DNA of 49,697 bases from Microcaldota archaeon (lineage in GTDB: Archaea > Micrarchaeota > Micrarchaeia > Anstonellales > JAGGVH01), in NCBI GenBank assembly GCA_020854835.1, contig JAHKLX010000096.1:1-49697 (forward strand). The letters run 5' to 3'. Each line of letters begins with the position of its first letter. Position 1 is the first letter of the stretch. The notes under the pieces are model-generated. The model had not been told where the DNA came from. It worked only from the letters and a program-made list of their open reading frames with translations, and searched no databases. Shown here one piece after another: positions 17,846 through 25,431 of the stretch. The position numbers were made by a program, and so were the translations under genes.

Positions 17846-18574
17846 TCATGATAGCGTATAAAAATGTTTCAGTTGTTCCAATGTTTTCAACATTTCTTCT
17901 CGTCTTTCATCTTCGCCGAGTCTTATTGTTTGATTTTGAATGATTTTTACAAAAAATTCAAGAGAAAGCGTATCTGCATTCTTAAAGTTTTTCAAATAAT
18001 TCAAATCCTTAGCCAAATTTTCCTTTGTGTATGTTGCGTGATCAATTCCATCAACCACATTATGCAAATGGAAATGTTTTATTTTATCAATTATATTGGG
18101 ATTCAAAAAATCTTTTTCTTGTTTATTTCTTCTCAAGTGGCCTATATCAAGAGTTATTCCATCTAAATAACATTCTTCCACTATTTTATTAAGATTTTCT
18201 GCAGATGAAATGATTGGATTGGAAGTATTCTCCAAATAAAGTTCCATACCCTCATTTCTGCAATAATCGTTCAATTTTATTATTCCATCGATATTTTTTT
18301 CAAGAAGAGTTTTGATATTCATATCATGATATGTTGGATGTATTGTTATTTTTTCAGCCCCAAGTTTTTGCAGTTTTACCAGTTCCCGATAAACATCTGA
18401 TGTTAAATTGGTCATATCATGATTAAACATTAAATGGCCCATAACTGGAAAATCTATCGGGGGGCTTGTTTGGTCGCCTAATGTTATTTCAACAAAATCA
18501 AAATTTTTATTTTTTGCAAAATCTACCATATCTTGGAAGTTTTCCGTTACCCACACAACAAATCCCAACCTCAT
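17846..18574 (-). CDS. Sugar phosphate isomerase/epimerase-like TIM barrel protein
   Basis: The 242-residue protein belongs to the xylose isomerase-like/AP endonuclease 2 TIM barrel superfamily. Strand-end metal ligands are visible in the expected order: E115 (LYLENTS), D143 (TLDIGH), H169 (HFHLHN) and E206 (LSLEFF). Members isomerise or epimerise sugars, cleave abasic DNA or process inositols. With no relative close enough to name, the substrate stays open. It has a predicted leaderless transcript from a TATA element shared with the divergent transporter gene. The C/D sRNA promoter lies inside its last codons. Confidence 0.78.
   Translation of the reverse strand: MRLGFVVWVTENFQDMVDFAKNKNFDFVEITLGDQTSPPIDFPVMGHLMFNHDMTNLTSDVYRELVKLQKLGAEKITIHPTYHDMNIKTLLEKNIDGIIKLNDYCRNEGMELYLENTSNPIISSAENLNKIVEECYLDGITLDIGHLRRNKQEKDFLNPNIIDKIKHFHLHNVVDGIDHATYTKENLAKDLNYLKNFKNADTLSLEFFVKIIQNQTIRLGEDERREEMLKTLEQLKHFYTLS
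17856..17864 (-). promoter_or_regulatory. TATA box of the C/D box sRNA
   Basis: TTTTTATAC on the minus strand is centred 25 nt before the sRNA 5' end and lies within the final codons of the isomerase gene. The same nonamer precedes the genes at 23924 and 32321. Confidence 0.6.
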
Positions 18575-18594
18575 ATTCCAAATTCGTAGCGAAA

Positions 18595-18603
18595 ATTAAT
18601 AAA
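18595..18603. promoter_or_regulatory. Shared, nearly symmetric TATA element for two divergent genes
   Basis: ATTAATAAA on the plus strand reads TTTATTAAT on the minus strand. Its centre is about 27 nt from the plus-strand ATG at 18626 and 25 nt from the minus-strand ATG at 18574. One TBP site could therefore serve two leaderless transcripts. Confidence 0.5.
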
Positions 18604-18625
18604 CCTTGTCTATTTAACAAAGAAT

Positions 18626-19873
18626 ATGGATAAAAAACAAGAATGGTCAGGTATACTTGGATTTTTGATAGCTGCTATTGGTTCAGCAGTAGGTTTGGGA
18701 AACTATTGGAGGATGCCTTATCTCGCTTCACAATATGGGTACATTCCTTTTTTCATAGCATTCATAGTATGTGTTATGTTTGTGGGTTTGCCGATAATGT
18801 TTGTTGAGCTTACGGCAGGCAGAATATTCAAAAAATCTTTTATTGAAACATACAAAAAATTGAAATTTCCTTGGCCGGGCTATATATCTTTTATCTTAAT
18901 GGTGATTTTGTGTAGCTATTATATGGTTATTGCAGGATGGATTTTTATGTATGTGGTAACTTATCCTTTTATTGTTTATAATTTCAGTGATCTAATAACA
19001 CACAATATCGCACCTGTAGGCTATATTTTTGTACTTTTATTATCGGCAATACCTATTTATTTTGGAGTTCAAAAAGGGATAGAATCATTTTCAAAAATAA
19101 TAATGGCCCTGTTAGTCATTCTTACAATATTGATTCTTGCCATTGCATTATCAGAAAATCCCATACCTCCTATAACTCTCGAACTGCCAACAAATTTGGA
19201 AATTTGGATAATGGCCCTTTCGCAATCATTTTTCTCACTTTCAGTAGGATTTGGTATTTTATTTACCTATTCAACGTATATAAAACAAAAAACTTCAATA
19301 ATGAAAGATTCGATTGTAATTGGATTTTTTGATGTTTTAATTGGTTTAGCAGCATCATTTTTAGTGTTTGTGTTGTTAGGGGGAGTCGTAAGTACTGAAG
19401 GCCCGACTTTAGTTTTTGATGTTTTATCAGGAGTTTTTAAAATAGCTGCGATAGGCTGGTTGTTTTATTTGTGTTTGTTAATCGCTGCGATTACATCTGT
19501 CATATCTTTGTTGGAATTCATAGTTTCAAATCTCCAAAATTATGGATTCAACAGGAAAAAGGCATTGTTTCTTACAGTTGTTTCATTTCTTTTCCTATCC
19601 CTCCCATCTGCTTTAAGCTATTCCTCGCTCAATCTTAGTTTTATGAATATTCCTGTTTTGGATATTTTAGATAGATATGTTATAGGTGCAACTTCATGGG
19701 TAGGTATTTTCTTTATTGCTTTCTTGCTTCAGCATATCAAAGAGGAGGATTTTGTAAAACATTTGGATGCGGGCAGATTGGGAAAACCACTTTATATATG
19801 GTGTAAATACATTCTTTTGATATTTGGTGTTGTAATGGCAGTGGTAAGCACTAAATTCCTTATAGGGTGGTAA
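18626..19873 (+). CDS. Sodium-dependent transporter, NSS/SNF family
   Basis: The 415-residue integral membrane protein has about 11 hydrophobic helices. The first helix carries the NSS signature GFLIAAIGSAVGLGNYWRMP, the unwound helix that binds sodium and substrate in LeuT-type transporters. Residues such as LFTYSTYIKQK near 215 match the inner TM6-7 part. It should import an amino acid or related amine with Na+; the exact substrate is not readable. Bacterial and archaeal members are usually 430-510 residues, so this is a short form. The start follows a TATA element at 18595. truD begins 4 nt after its stop, so the two are co-transcribed. Confidence 0.9.
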   Translation: MDKKQEWSGILGFLIAAIGSAVGLGNYWRMPYLASQYGYIPFFIAFIVCVMFVGLPIMFVELTAGRIFKKSFIETYKKLKFPWPGYISFILMVILCSYYMVIAGWIFMYVVTYPFIVYNFSDLITHNIAPVGYIFVLLLSAIPIYFGVQKGIESFSKIIMALLVILTILILAIALSENPIPPITLELPTNLEIWIMALSQSFFSLSVGFGILFTYSTYIKQKTSIMKDSIVIGFFDVLIGLAASFLVFVLLGGVVSTEGPTLVFDVLSGVFKIAAIGWLFYLCLLIAAITSVISLLEFIVSNLQNYGFNRKKALFLTVVSFLFLSLPSALSYSSLNLSFMNIPVLDILDRYVIGATSWVGIFFIAFLLQHIKEEDFVKHLDAGRLGKPLYIWCKYILLIFGVVMAVVSTKFLIGW

Positions 19874-19877
19874 AATT

Positions 19878-21083
19878 ATGTTTCCAGTAGCCGAAATCAA
19901 AAAACAACCAGAAGATTTTATAGTGGAAGAAATAACGCCCGACGGCAAAGTTTTAGAATTGGACACTCCTTTTTCAATTCCTGATGAAGAAGGCAAATTT
20001 TTACATTTTGCGATGCAGAAAAAGGATTGGGACACCAATTCTGCAATCAGAAGAATTTCCAGAGCTTTAAGAACATCACACAAAAGATTTAATACTGCGG
20101 GCACAAAGGATAAATTTGCTGTAACCACACAAAGAGTTTCTTTTTTTGCAGGAAACAAAGAAAAAGTTTTGAATTTAAAATTGCAAGACATAAAAATCCT
20201 TGGTGCATGGATAGCAAAAGACAAACTAAAATTGGGAGAATTGGGAGGCAATAGATTCCGGATAAAGATTTATGGCGATGAAAAACCTGATCTTCTACCT
20301 TATTTTTTCAATTTTTTTGGTCCTCAAAGATTTGGGGCCACAAGAGCAAACACACATTTAATTGGAAAGTATATGATTATGAAGGAATATGAAACTGCAG
20401 TAAAAGAATATCTTTTAAATTATGAGGGGGAGCGTTCTGAAATTTCAGTATCTGCAAGGAAAAAATTAGCAGAGGATTTAGATTATAAAAAAGCCTTTGA
20501 ATATTTTCCCAAACATTTGAAATTTGAGAGAATACTTTTATCACATTTGGCAACACATTCAAATGATTATATAGGTGCATTAAGAAAACTTCCAAGGACA
20601 ACAGTTTTGATGTTTATACACGCTTATCAGTCATATTTATTCAATATTGAATTATCTGAACGAATATCTAAAAAAATATTTGACAAAATGGAAAATGAAT
20701 ACTTTTGCGGCGCTGATGAGCTTGGATTTCCAGATATATGTCTAAAACAAGATAAGGGGTATTTAGCATTAAATATAATTGGTTATGAAACCACAATAAA
20801 TGAATTAGAAAAAGAAATACTTGAAAGAGAAGGAATAGATTCATCAATGTTTAAACTACATTCAATGCCTGAACTAAGTTCCAAAGGGAGTTTCAGAACT
20901 TTTTTCAATTTTGCTAAATATCCAAAATGGGGTGGGGAGTATACAGTTTTTTCTCTATCTTCGGGGGCGTATGCATCAACATACTTGCTCCACCATTTTA
21001 ATTTGATTCAACAAGATCTACCTGGGTTTTTACCTCAACATGTGCATAAAAACAAAGAGCTTCTCGTTTCTTTATTCGATTAA
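19878..21083 (+). CDS. truD: tRNA pseudouridine synthase TruD
   Basis: The 401-residue protein has the TruD hallmarks: an N-terminal PEDFIVEEI, the catalytic-site motif NTAGTKDKFAVTTQ with D78 as probable nucleophile, NRFRIKIYG, and FGPQRFGATRANTHLIGK near 150. It isomerises uridine 13 (and possibly others) in tRNA. The ribosome binding site GGGTGG lies in the end of the transporter gene. The 3' end overlaps the convergent coiled-coil gene by 86 nt. The C-terminal residues after the YASTYLLHHF segment are coded within that overlap. Confidence 0.92.
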   Translation: MFPVAEIKKQPEDFIVEEITPDGKVLELDTPFSIPDEEGKFLHFAMQKKDWDTNSAIRRISRALRTSHKRFNTAGTKDKFAVTTQRVSFFAGNKEKVLNLKLQDIKILGAWIAKDKLKLGELGGNRFRIKIYGDEKPDLLPYFFNFFGPQRFGATRANTHLIGKYMIMKEYETAVKEYLLNYEGERSEISVSARKKLAEDLDYKKAFEYFPKHLKFERILLSHLATHSNDYIGALRKLPRTTVLMFIHAYQSYLFNIELSERISKKIFDKMENEYFCGADELGFPDICLKQDKGYLALNIIGYETTINELEKEILEREGIDSSMFKLHSMPELSSKGSFRTFFNFAKYPKWGGEYTVFSLSSGAYASTYLLHHFNLIQQDLPGFLPQHVHKNKELLVSLFD

Positions 21084-21846
21084 GGTATTCAGTTTGCAAT
21101 TCTTTAAATTCTAATTCTTCATCTTCGTTGTTTTCATTTATCTGACTTTTTGCAGTGAAATATTGTATTCTATTCATAGTTTTTTCAATCTGTAATTCAT
21201 TTTCATCAAATTCATCTGCTTTATTGGGTTCGATCCATACTTTTTCATTATTAACCCATTTGCAAACTAAATCAGTTTTATCTTTTTTTATTATAATGTT
21301 GTTGCCATCATTTTTTAACATATACCCAAGTCTTTCAATTATCGGAGTTAATTTATTTTTAACATCTTCAGACAATTCAAGATTCGCTTCTTCTTTCATG
21401 CCTTCAACAACTTCAGTCAATTCATTGGAACTTAGGGGTGGCATCATCGTATTGATTATTGTCAATGCTGCAAGTTCTTCTTTGTACTCAAAATTCTTCT
21501 TCGCCAGTTTTCCCCTTTTTCTGAGTTTCTCGTACAGTTCTCCTTCTTTTGAAGATGCAACTTTCATAACTTCTTGAACAGAATATGTCTCTATTTCTCT
21601 ATTTAATTCTTCAAGTTCTTTTTTATTTAAAGTAAGTGGTTTAAGTCCTGCCAATTTCATTTTTTCTTCTAAAGGTGCTACAGAATCATCAATATTTTGA
21701 ATTGTTGTATTAATGGCGGCAATATGAGAATCTGTTGCTGAAGCACCATTAACTACGAGATGATTTCTTTTGAATTCAAGCTCGTTTTTTCTTCTACTCA
21801 AGATTATATAATCCAGTACATCTTTGGATGATATTACTATTTTCAT
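20998..21846 (-). CDS. Unknown coiled-coil-rich protein, 282 aa
   Basis: I do not recognise this protein. It is soluble and highly charged (Glu/Lys-rich), with several helical stretches that could form coiled coils (about 100-125 and 220-275) and no signal peptide. The start at 21846 is preceded by GAGGTG (21857-21862). Its last 86 nt are antisense to the end of truD, so its C-terminal 28 residues are coded opposite TruD's. A hairpin-containing repeat lies just upstream. Confidence 0.65.
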   Translation of the reverse strand: MKIVISSKDVLDYIILSRRKNELEFKRNHLVVNGASATDSHIAAINTTIQNIDDSVAPLEEKMKLAGLKPLTLNKKELEELNREIETYSVQEVMKVASSKEGELYEKLRKRGKLAKKNFEYKEELAALTIINTMMPPLSSNELTEVVEGMKEEANLELSEDVKNKLTPIIERLGYMLKNDGNNIIIKKDKTDLVCKWVNNEKVWIEPNKADEFDENELQIEKTMNRIQYFTAKSQINENNEDEELEFKELQTEYLNRIKKREALCFYAHVEVKTQVDLVESN

Positions 21847-21866
21847 GGTTTATTCACCTCATTTTA

Positions 21867-21906
21867 TTTACGAGGCATCAGGGGAGGTGAGGGGGAAACC
21901 CCTCAC
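21867..21906 (+). repeat. Hairpin element copy A
   Basis: Bases 21867-21892 match the minus strand of 33282-33307 at 23 of 26 positions (TTTACxAxGCATCAxGGGAGGTGAGG). The segment runs into a perfect 8-bp stem, GTGAGGGG/CCCCTCAC, closed by a GAAA tetraloop (21887-21906). The other copy is likewise followed by a GC-rich hairpin. It lies between two minus-strand genes. Its role could be a terminator, an RNA structure or a remnant of a small mobile element. Confidence 0.65.
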
Positions 21907-21925
21907 AATTTCTGATCTGATTTCT

Positions 21926-22390
21926 TTATAATTTTCTGGTCGCCCCGCCATCTTTTGCGAGCATGAAATACACTTTTCTACCAGCCTGTTTTTTTGTTAA
22001 TAAACTGATATTGCACAGTCTATTCAACCTAGCTGATGCAGCGTTTGTTCCTTTATAGTTGAATTCTTTTTTCACATCTTTTGCAGTTACCTTTCCATTT
22101 TGTGATATGAAATCAACAATGTTTTGGTCAATTTCTGGAAGAATCAATTCTTCATCCACAATTTCTTTTTCAAGACCATGTTTTTGAATCACATTTTCCA
22201 GTTTTTCTAATCTTGCCATAAGGTTTTTGAGTATTCTATTGGTATTTTCCCTTTCTTCTACTAATTGTGCGACCATAAGGCCCAACACAACAGGATCGTT
22301 AAGTTTTTCAATAACTTCACTATGCTTTTCAACTATGGCATGAACGAAAGTTTCTTGTTCTTTTCCGATAGGTTTATATTTTTTTTCCAT
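21926..22390 (-). CDS. Winged-helix protein with a coiled-coil middle, 154 aa
   Basis: Residues about 50-80 form a helical stretch (ERENTNRILKNLMARLEKLE) suited to dimerisation. Residues about 88-147 look like a winged helix: IDQNIVDFISQNGKVTAKDV, then NAASARLNRLCNISLLTKK and KVYFML. It is probably DNA-binding; its target is unknown. The ribosome binding site GAGGTAG lies 5 nt before the ATG. The hairpin element separates it from the next gene on the same strand. Confidence 0.65.
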   Translation of the reverse strand: MEKKYKPIGKEQETFVHAIVEKHSEVIEKLNDPVVLGLMVAQLVEERENTNRILKNLMARLEKLENVIQKHGLEKEIVDEELILPEIDQNIVDFISQNGKVTAKDVKKEFNYKGTNAASARLNRLCNISLLTKKQAGRKVYFMLAKDGGATRKL

Positions 22391-22446
22391 GTTACTACCT
22401 CATAGAGTTTTTTTGAACTCCATTGGTTTTTTGCTCACAACAATGT

Positions 22447-22509
22447 TGTGACCATATTGCGACAAAGTCACAGTATTGTCATGACATAATCATGACATGT
22501 TTATAAAGC
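22447..22509 (+). promoter_or_regulatory. Probable operator/promoter region upstream of the HTH/PIN gene pair
   Basis: Two copies of TCATGACAT (22479-22487 and 22490-22498) sit 11 bp apart, one helical turn. Just before them is an imperfect inverted pair, GTGAC (22448-22452) and GTCAC (22467-22471). A TATA box, TTTATAAAG (22501-22509), follows directly. The layout fits a factor binding beside the TATA box of the downstream operon. The TATA is near-symmetric, so it could also serve the opposite strand. Confidence 0.45.
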
Positions 22510-22652
22510 TTTTGTTTATCAGAGGTTAAAACATATTATTTTTCAACACACAAAAATTCATGATTTATAATTTTAACACTAAAAAATGTTTTTTTGTACC
22601 CCAAATGTTTTTATTCTTTTCTTGTGTAGGTCATATAGTGGTGGGCTGCGGT

Positions 22653-23201
22653 ATGAGAAATAATATATTTTTTAAAAAAATGCTTCAAGAATTATATATA
22701 GGTTATAAATCCAAAAATTTCAAGAGAATAAAAGCTGTTGAACATAAATGTGCAAACGAATTGGTTTTAGCTTTTGATAGAGATTTGTTTAATACTTGTT
22801 TATTATGTTTCATGGTCGGAAAATTAATATCTAAAAAACGTTTCGAAAAACACCCCTATTTATTGAAATTTGATAGATTGATAAATGATTTAAAATATCA
22901 TATGAATTCAGATGATTATATAGGGATGAGAAAAATTGTAAGCAAAATGATAACATTGATTGATTCATTAGATTCATCAGATAAAAAATTTATCAACAAG
23001 TTGGCATACAATGGAAAGATAAAAATAGCTTCAAAACTATATGCGCAAGGGATTTCTCTTAGCAGATCTTCCAAAGTGACAGGTGCAGACGAATATGAGA
23101 TTCTAAATTACATTGGAAAAACGATGATGGCAGACAGAATTGAAACATACATGCCCATTTCAAAGAGGCTTGAGAAACTTGAAAAAGTTTTTCTAGGGTG
23201 A
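22653..23201 (+). CDS. Unknown helical protein with a C-terminal HTH-like segment; partner of the PIN gene
   Basis: The 182-residue protein is mostly helical. The segment near 130-160 (KIASKLYAQGISLSRSSKVTG, then YEILNYIGKT) has the spacing of a short helix-turn-helix. The start at 22653 is preferred over an in-frame ATG at 22560. The extra 31 residues are hydrophobic and cysteine-containing, unlike the rest, and GGTGG (22640-22644) sits 8 nt before the later ATG. The PIN nuclease gene starts 4 nt after the stop. The pair therefore has the small-regulator-then-PIN order of VapBC-like modules. I do not know this family as an established antitoxin. Confidence 0.55.
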   Translation: MRNNIFFKKMLQELYIGYKSKNFKRIKAVEHKCANELVLAFDRDLFNTCLLCFMVGKLISKKRFEKHPYLLKFDRLINDLKYHMNSDDYIGMRKIVSKMITLIDSLDSSDKKFINKLAYNGKIKIASKLYAQGISLSRSSKVTGADEYEILNYIGKTMMADRIETYMPISKRLEKLEKVFLG

Positions 23202-23205
23202 TGTC

Positions 23206-23865
23206 ATGGAATCTGTTGTTTGTGATGCCAGCTCTTTGATTTCTCTTTCAAGTTCTTGTTATTTGAACGTTTTAAAACTATTCAAACAAAAAATTCAGTT
23301 TATAATACCCAAAGCAGTGGAATATGAGTGTATAATAAAACCTCGTTCAATCAAACAATTTTCATTAAATTCATTTAAATTAAGTCATCTTGTTAAACTT
23401 GGCATTATAACCATAACCGAAGAAGATCAGAGTTTTTTAAAGGATATTATGGATACTGGAAACAATATATATTACAAACAAGGCAAACCCATTCATTTAA
23501 TTGATAAAGGCGAATGCGGAATGATCGCTTATTGTATTGATAGAAAAGTAAATTATATGTTGATTGATGAAAGAACAACAAGAGCTTTGATTGAGGCACC
23601 GCATGTTTTGAAAAAACACTTTGAAAAAGAATTCAATGTCCATATAACTACTAATATTGAAAATCTTGAGAAATTCAGAGAAATGACAAAAAACATAAAT
23701 GTTTTAAGGAGTAGCGAACTCTTGATTCTTGCATATAAAAAGGGGTATTTCGATGATTATGAAAATCCTAAAAAAATGTTGGAATCTTCATTGAATTATT
23801 TGAAATATTCTGGATGTGCATTAAGTTTTGAAGAAATAGACCAATTCATAAAAACTTTGAAATAA
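23206..23865 (+). CDS. PIN-domain nuclease-like protein, 219 aa
   Basis: The N-terminus VVCDASSLISLSS gives the first PIN acidic residue (D7). The others are plausible at E41 (KAVEYEC), E103 (DKGECGMIAYC) and D121 (MLIDERTTR), the order expected for a Mg2+-dependent RNase. VapC toxins are about 130 residues. This protein has an extra helical C-terminal part of about 80 residues (SELLILAYKKGYF, then SFEEIDQFIKTLK). GGGTGATG precedes the ATG, and translation is probably coupled to the upstream gene. A toxin role or a role in RNA processing are both possible. Confidence 0.72.
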   Translation: MESVVCDASSLISLSSSCYLNVLKLFKQKIQFIIPKAVEYECIIKPRSIKQFSLNSFKLSHLVKLGIITITEEDQSFLKDIMDTGNNIYYKQGKPIHLIDKGECGMIAYCIDRKVNYMLIDERTTRALIEAPHVLKKHFEKEFNVHITTNIENLEKFREMTKNINVLRSSELLILAYKKGYFDDYENPKKMLESSLNYLKYSGCALSFEEIDQFIKTLK

Positions 23866-23891
23866 TTTTTATTATCCTGATTTCCGTTGTC

Positions 23892-23900
23892 TTTTTATAC
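23892..23900 (+). promoter_or_regulatory. TATA box of the PHP protein gene
   Basis: TTTTTATAC ends 24 nt before the ATG at 23924. This supports that ATG as the start of a leaderless mRNA over an in-frame GTG at 23906. Confidence 0.6.
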
Positions 23901-23923
23901 ATTTCGTGATATACATACATACT

Positions 23924-25027
23924 ATGGGGAGAAATGTTGATATATTACACAAACCTATTCCAGATGATGGTTTAAAAAAAATAGATATGCACCTACATTC
24001 GCATTATTCCTCTGATTCTTGTATGTCTTATGATGAAATACTCGAAATGGCATCATATTTTGGAATAAAACAATTGAGTTTTACTGATCATGATATTTTG
24101 CCAAAAATAAACCAAATTAATAATCTAAAAATAAATAATGGACTTGTTGTAGTTATGGGGACAGAAATCTCTGCATGGATCTATGAAACTGATACAAGTT
24201 GTCATATATTGGCATACGATTTCGACCCAACAGAAACAAATTTTTCAAATATGATGAATACTTTAGAGGATATAAGGTTTCAAACAATTCAACTCATCAT
24301 ACCCAACATAGAAACAACAATGAATATTAATTTCCCCTATGGCAAGTTTGATTTGGAAGAACTAGTACGAAACAATTCTACTTATGAAACATTATTCAAA
24401 ATAGCTTATGAATTTACAGTACATAATTTGAGGGATTTGTGGTTTGGTGGTGAAAGTTTAAGTCATATTCAAGCAATGATTAGGGATAGATATTCTCGAA
24501 TGATTACTGCAACATCTAGATTGGAGGCAAGAAAAGTTGTTTCAAATATTTTGGGGGCAGGAGGCATTCCTGTTTTGGCACATCCAAAAAATATGGGTAA
24601 AGCAGAATTTGATGCTTTTGAGGATATGGGAGGTAAAGGAATAGAATTATTCCATAGGATGTTGACCCAAACAGAAAATGAAGAGCTTCTTCTCCAATGC
24701 CGTAATAGAAAATGGGGATATACTAAAGGTTCAGATTTTCATGGACATTATTTTGCTGTTTTTGATAACGAAGAACGTCTAACAAAAAAGGAAGAAAAAG
24801 AACTCCAAAATTTTTTTGGAAAAGATATGAATCAAATTGATAATCCCAGAGAAATAAATGAATTGAGATCAAAGGCAAAGAATTTTTTAATGTATCTTAG
24901 GGTTCTTGAAAGACAGAATAGGATGATAAGTGCTGGCAAAAAATTCACAAAAGAATGGAGAAATGGGGGCAATGGTCATAATAATCACCGCCCCTCATCC
25001 AAAAACAGTTTCAAATTTCGTCATTAA
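23924..25027 (+). CDS. PHP-domain metal-dependent phosphoesterase
   Basis: The 367-residue protein opens with the PHP signature KIDMHLHSHYSSDS (H23, H25), followed by SFTDHDIL, EISAW, LAHPKNMG and GSDFHGHYF. These are the four conserved PHP motifs that supply ligands for two or three metal ions. PHP enzymes hydrolyse phosphoesters such as nucleoside 3',5'-bisphosphates or act as proofreading-type nucleases. An insert of about 100 residues between the E and HP motifs is longer than in the minimal fold, and the C-terminal 60 residues are basic. The substrate is not assignable. It converges on the DUF35 gene with a 4-nt overlap. Confidence 0.82.
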   Translation: MGRNVDILHKPIPDDGLKKIDMHLHSHYSSDSCMSYDEILEMASYFGIKQLSFTDHDILPKINQINNLKINNGLVVVMGTEISAWIYETDTSCHILAYDFDPTETNFSNMMNTLEDIRFQTIQLIIPNIETTMNINFPYGKFDLEELVRNNSTYETLFKIAYEFTVHNLRDLWFGGESLSHIQAMIRDRYSRMITATSRLEARKVVSNILGAGGIPVLAHPKNMGKAEFDAFEDMGGKGIELFHRMLTQTENEELLLQCRNRKWGYTKGSDFHGHYFAVFDNEERLTKKEEKELQNFFGKDMNQIDNPREINELRSKAKNFLMYLRVLERQNRMISAGKKFTKEWRNGGNGHNNHRPSSKNSFKFRH

Positions 25028-25422
25028 ACTATTTTAAATTTGTATCCATACTGTATCAAACCTTCTTCCCCATCTTCCCTCATTTTTCTAAATATAAATT
25101 CAACATTTGAACCTATTTTAATTTTCTCACTGTCTGTTTCAACTAATTGGCCCAATATTGATGGACCTTCGGAAAGGTTTATTATTGCTAAATAATATGG
25201 GACCTCTAACTCTAAACCCGTTGGTGCAGTGTATACTTTAGTATAAGTTTCAATTTTTCCTTTTCCACAAAATATCTTTGTTTTCAATTTTCCTTGCCTT
25301 CTACATTTAACACACACCACCCTTGGTGGAAAATATGCTGTTCCACAATTTTCACAATAATTTCCTTCTAATCTATACCTTTGGGGTATATTCCTCCAAA
25401 TTGATGCAATTCCTTCTACCAT
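25024..25422 (-). CDS. DUF35 zinc-ribbon/OB-fold protein of the HMG-CoA cluster
   Basis: The 132-residue protein has an N-terminal rubredoxin-like zinc ribbon (C23-x2-C26, C37-x2-C40) and an OB-fold (GKGKIETYTKVY to the C-terminus). In archaea this protein bridges acetoacetyl-CoA thiolase and HMG-CoA synthase in one complex, so the unstable intermediate is channelled. ATG at 25422 is chosen because the in-frame GTG at 25431 is part of the ribosome binding site TAGGTGATAA. It is the last gene of the operon regulator, synthase, thiolase, DUF35. Confidence 0.88.
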   Translation of the reverse strand: MVEGIASIWRNIPQRYRLEGNYCENCGTAYFPPRVVCVKCRRQGKLKTKIFCGKGKIETYTKVYTAPTGLELEVPYYLAIINLSEGPSILGQLVETDSEKIKIGSNVEFIFRKMREDGEEGLIQYGYKFKIV

Positions 25423-25431
25423 ATTTATCAC

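Noticed and set aside
22560..22652. N-terminal extension of the HTH-like protein from ATG 22560
   Set aside because: The added residues are hydrophobic and cysteine-containing, unlike the rest of the protein, and the ATG at 22653 has a better placed ribosome binding site.
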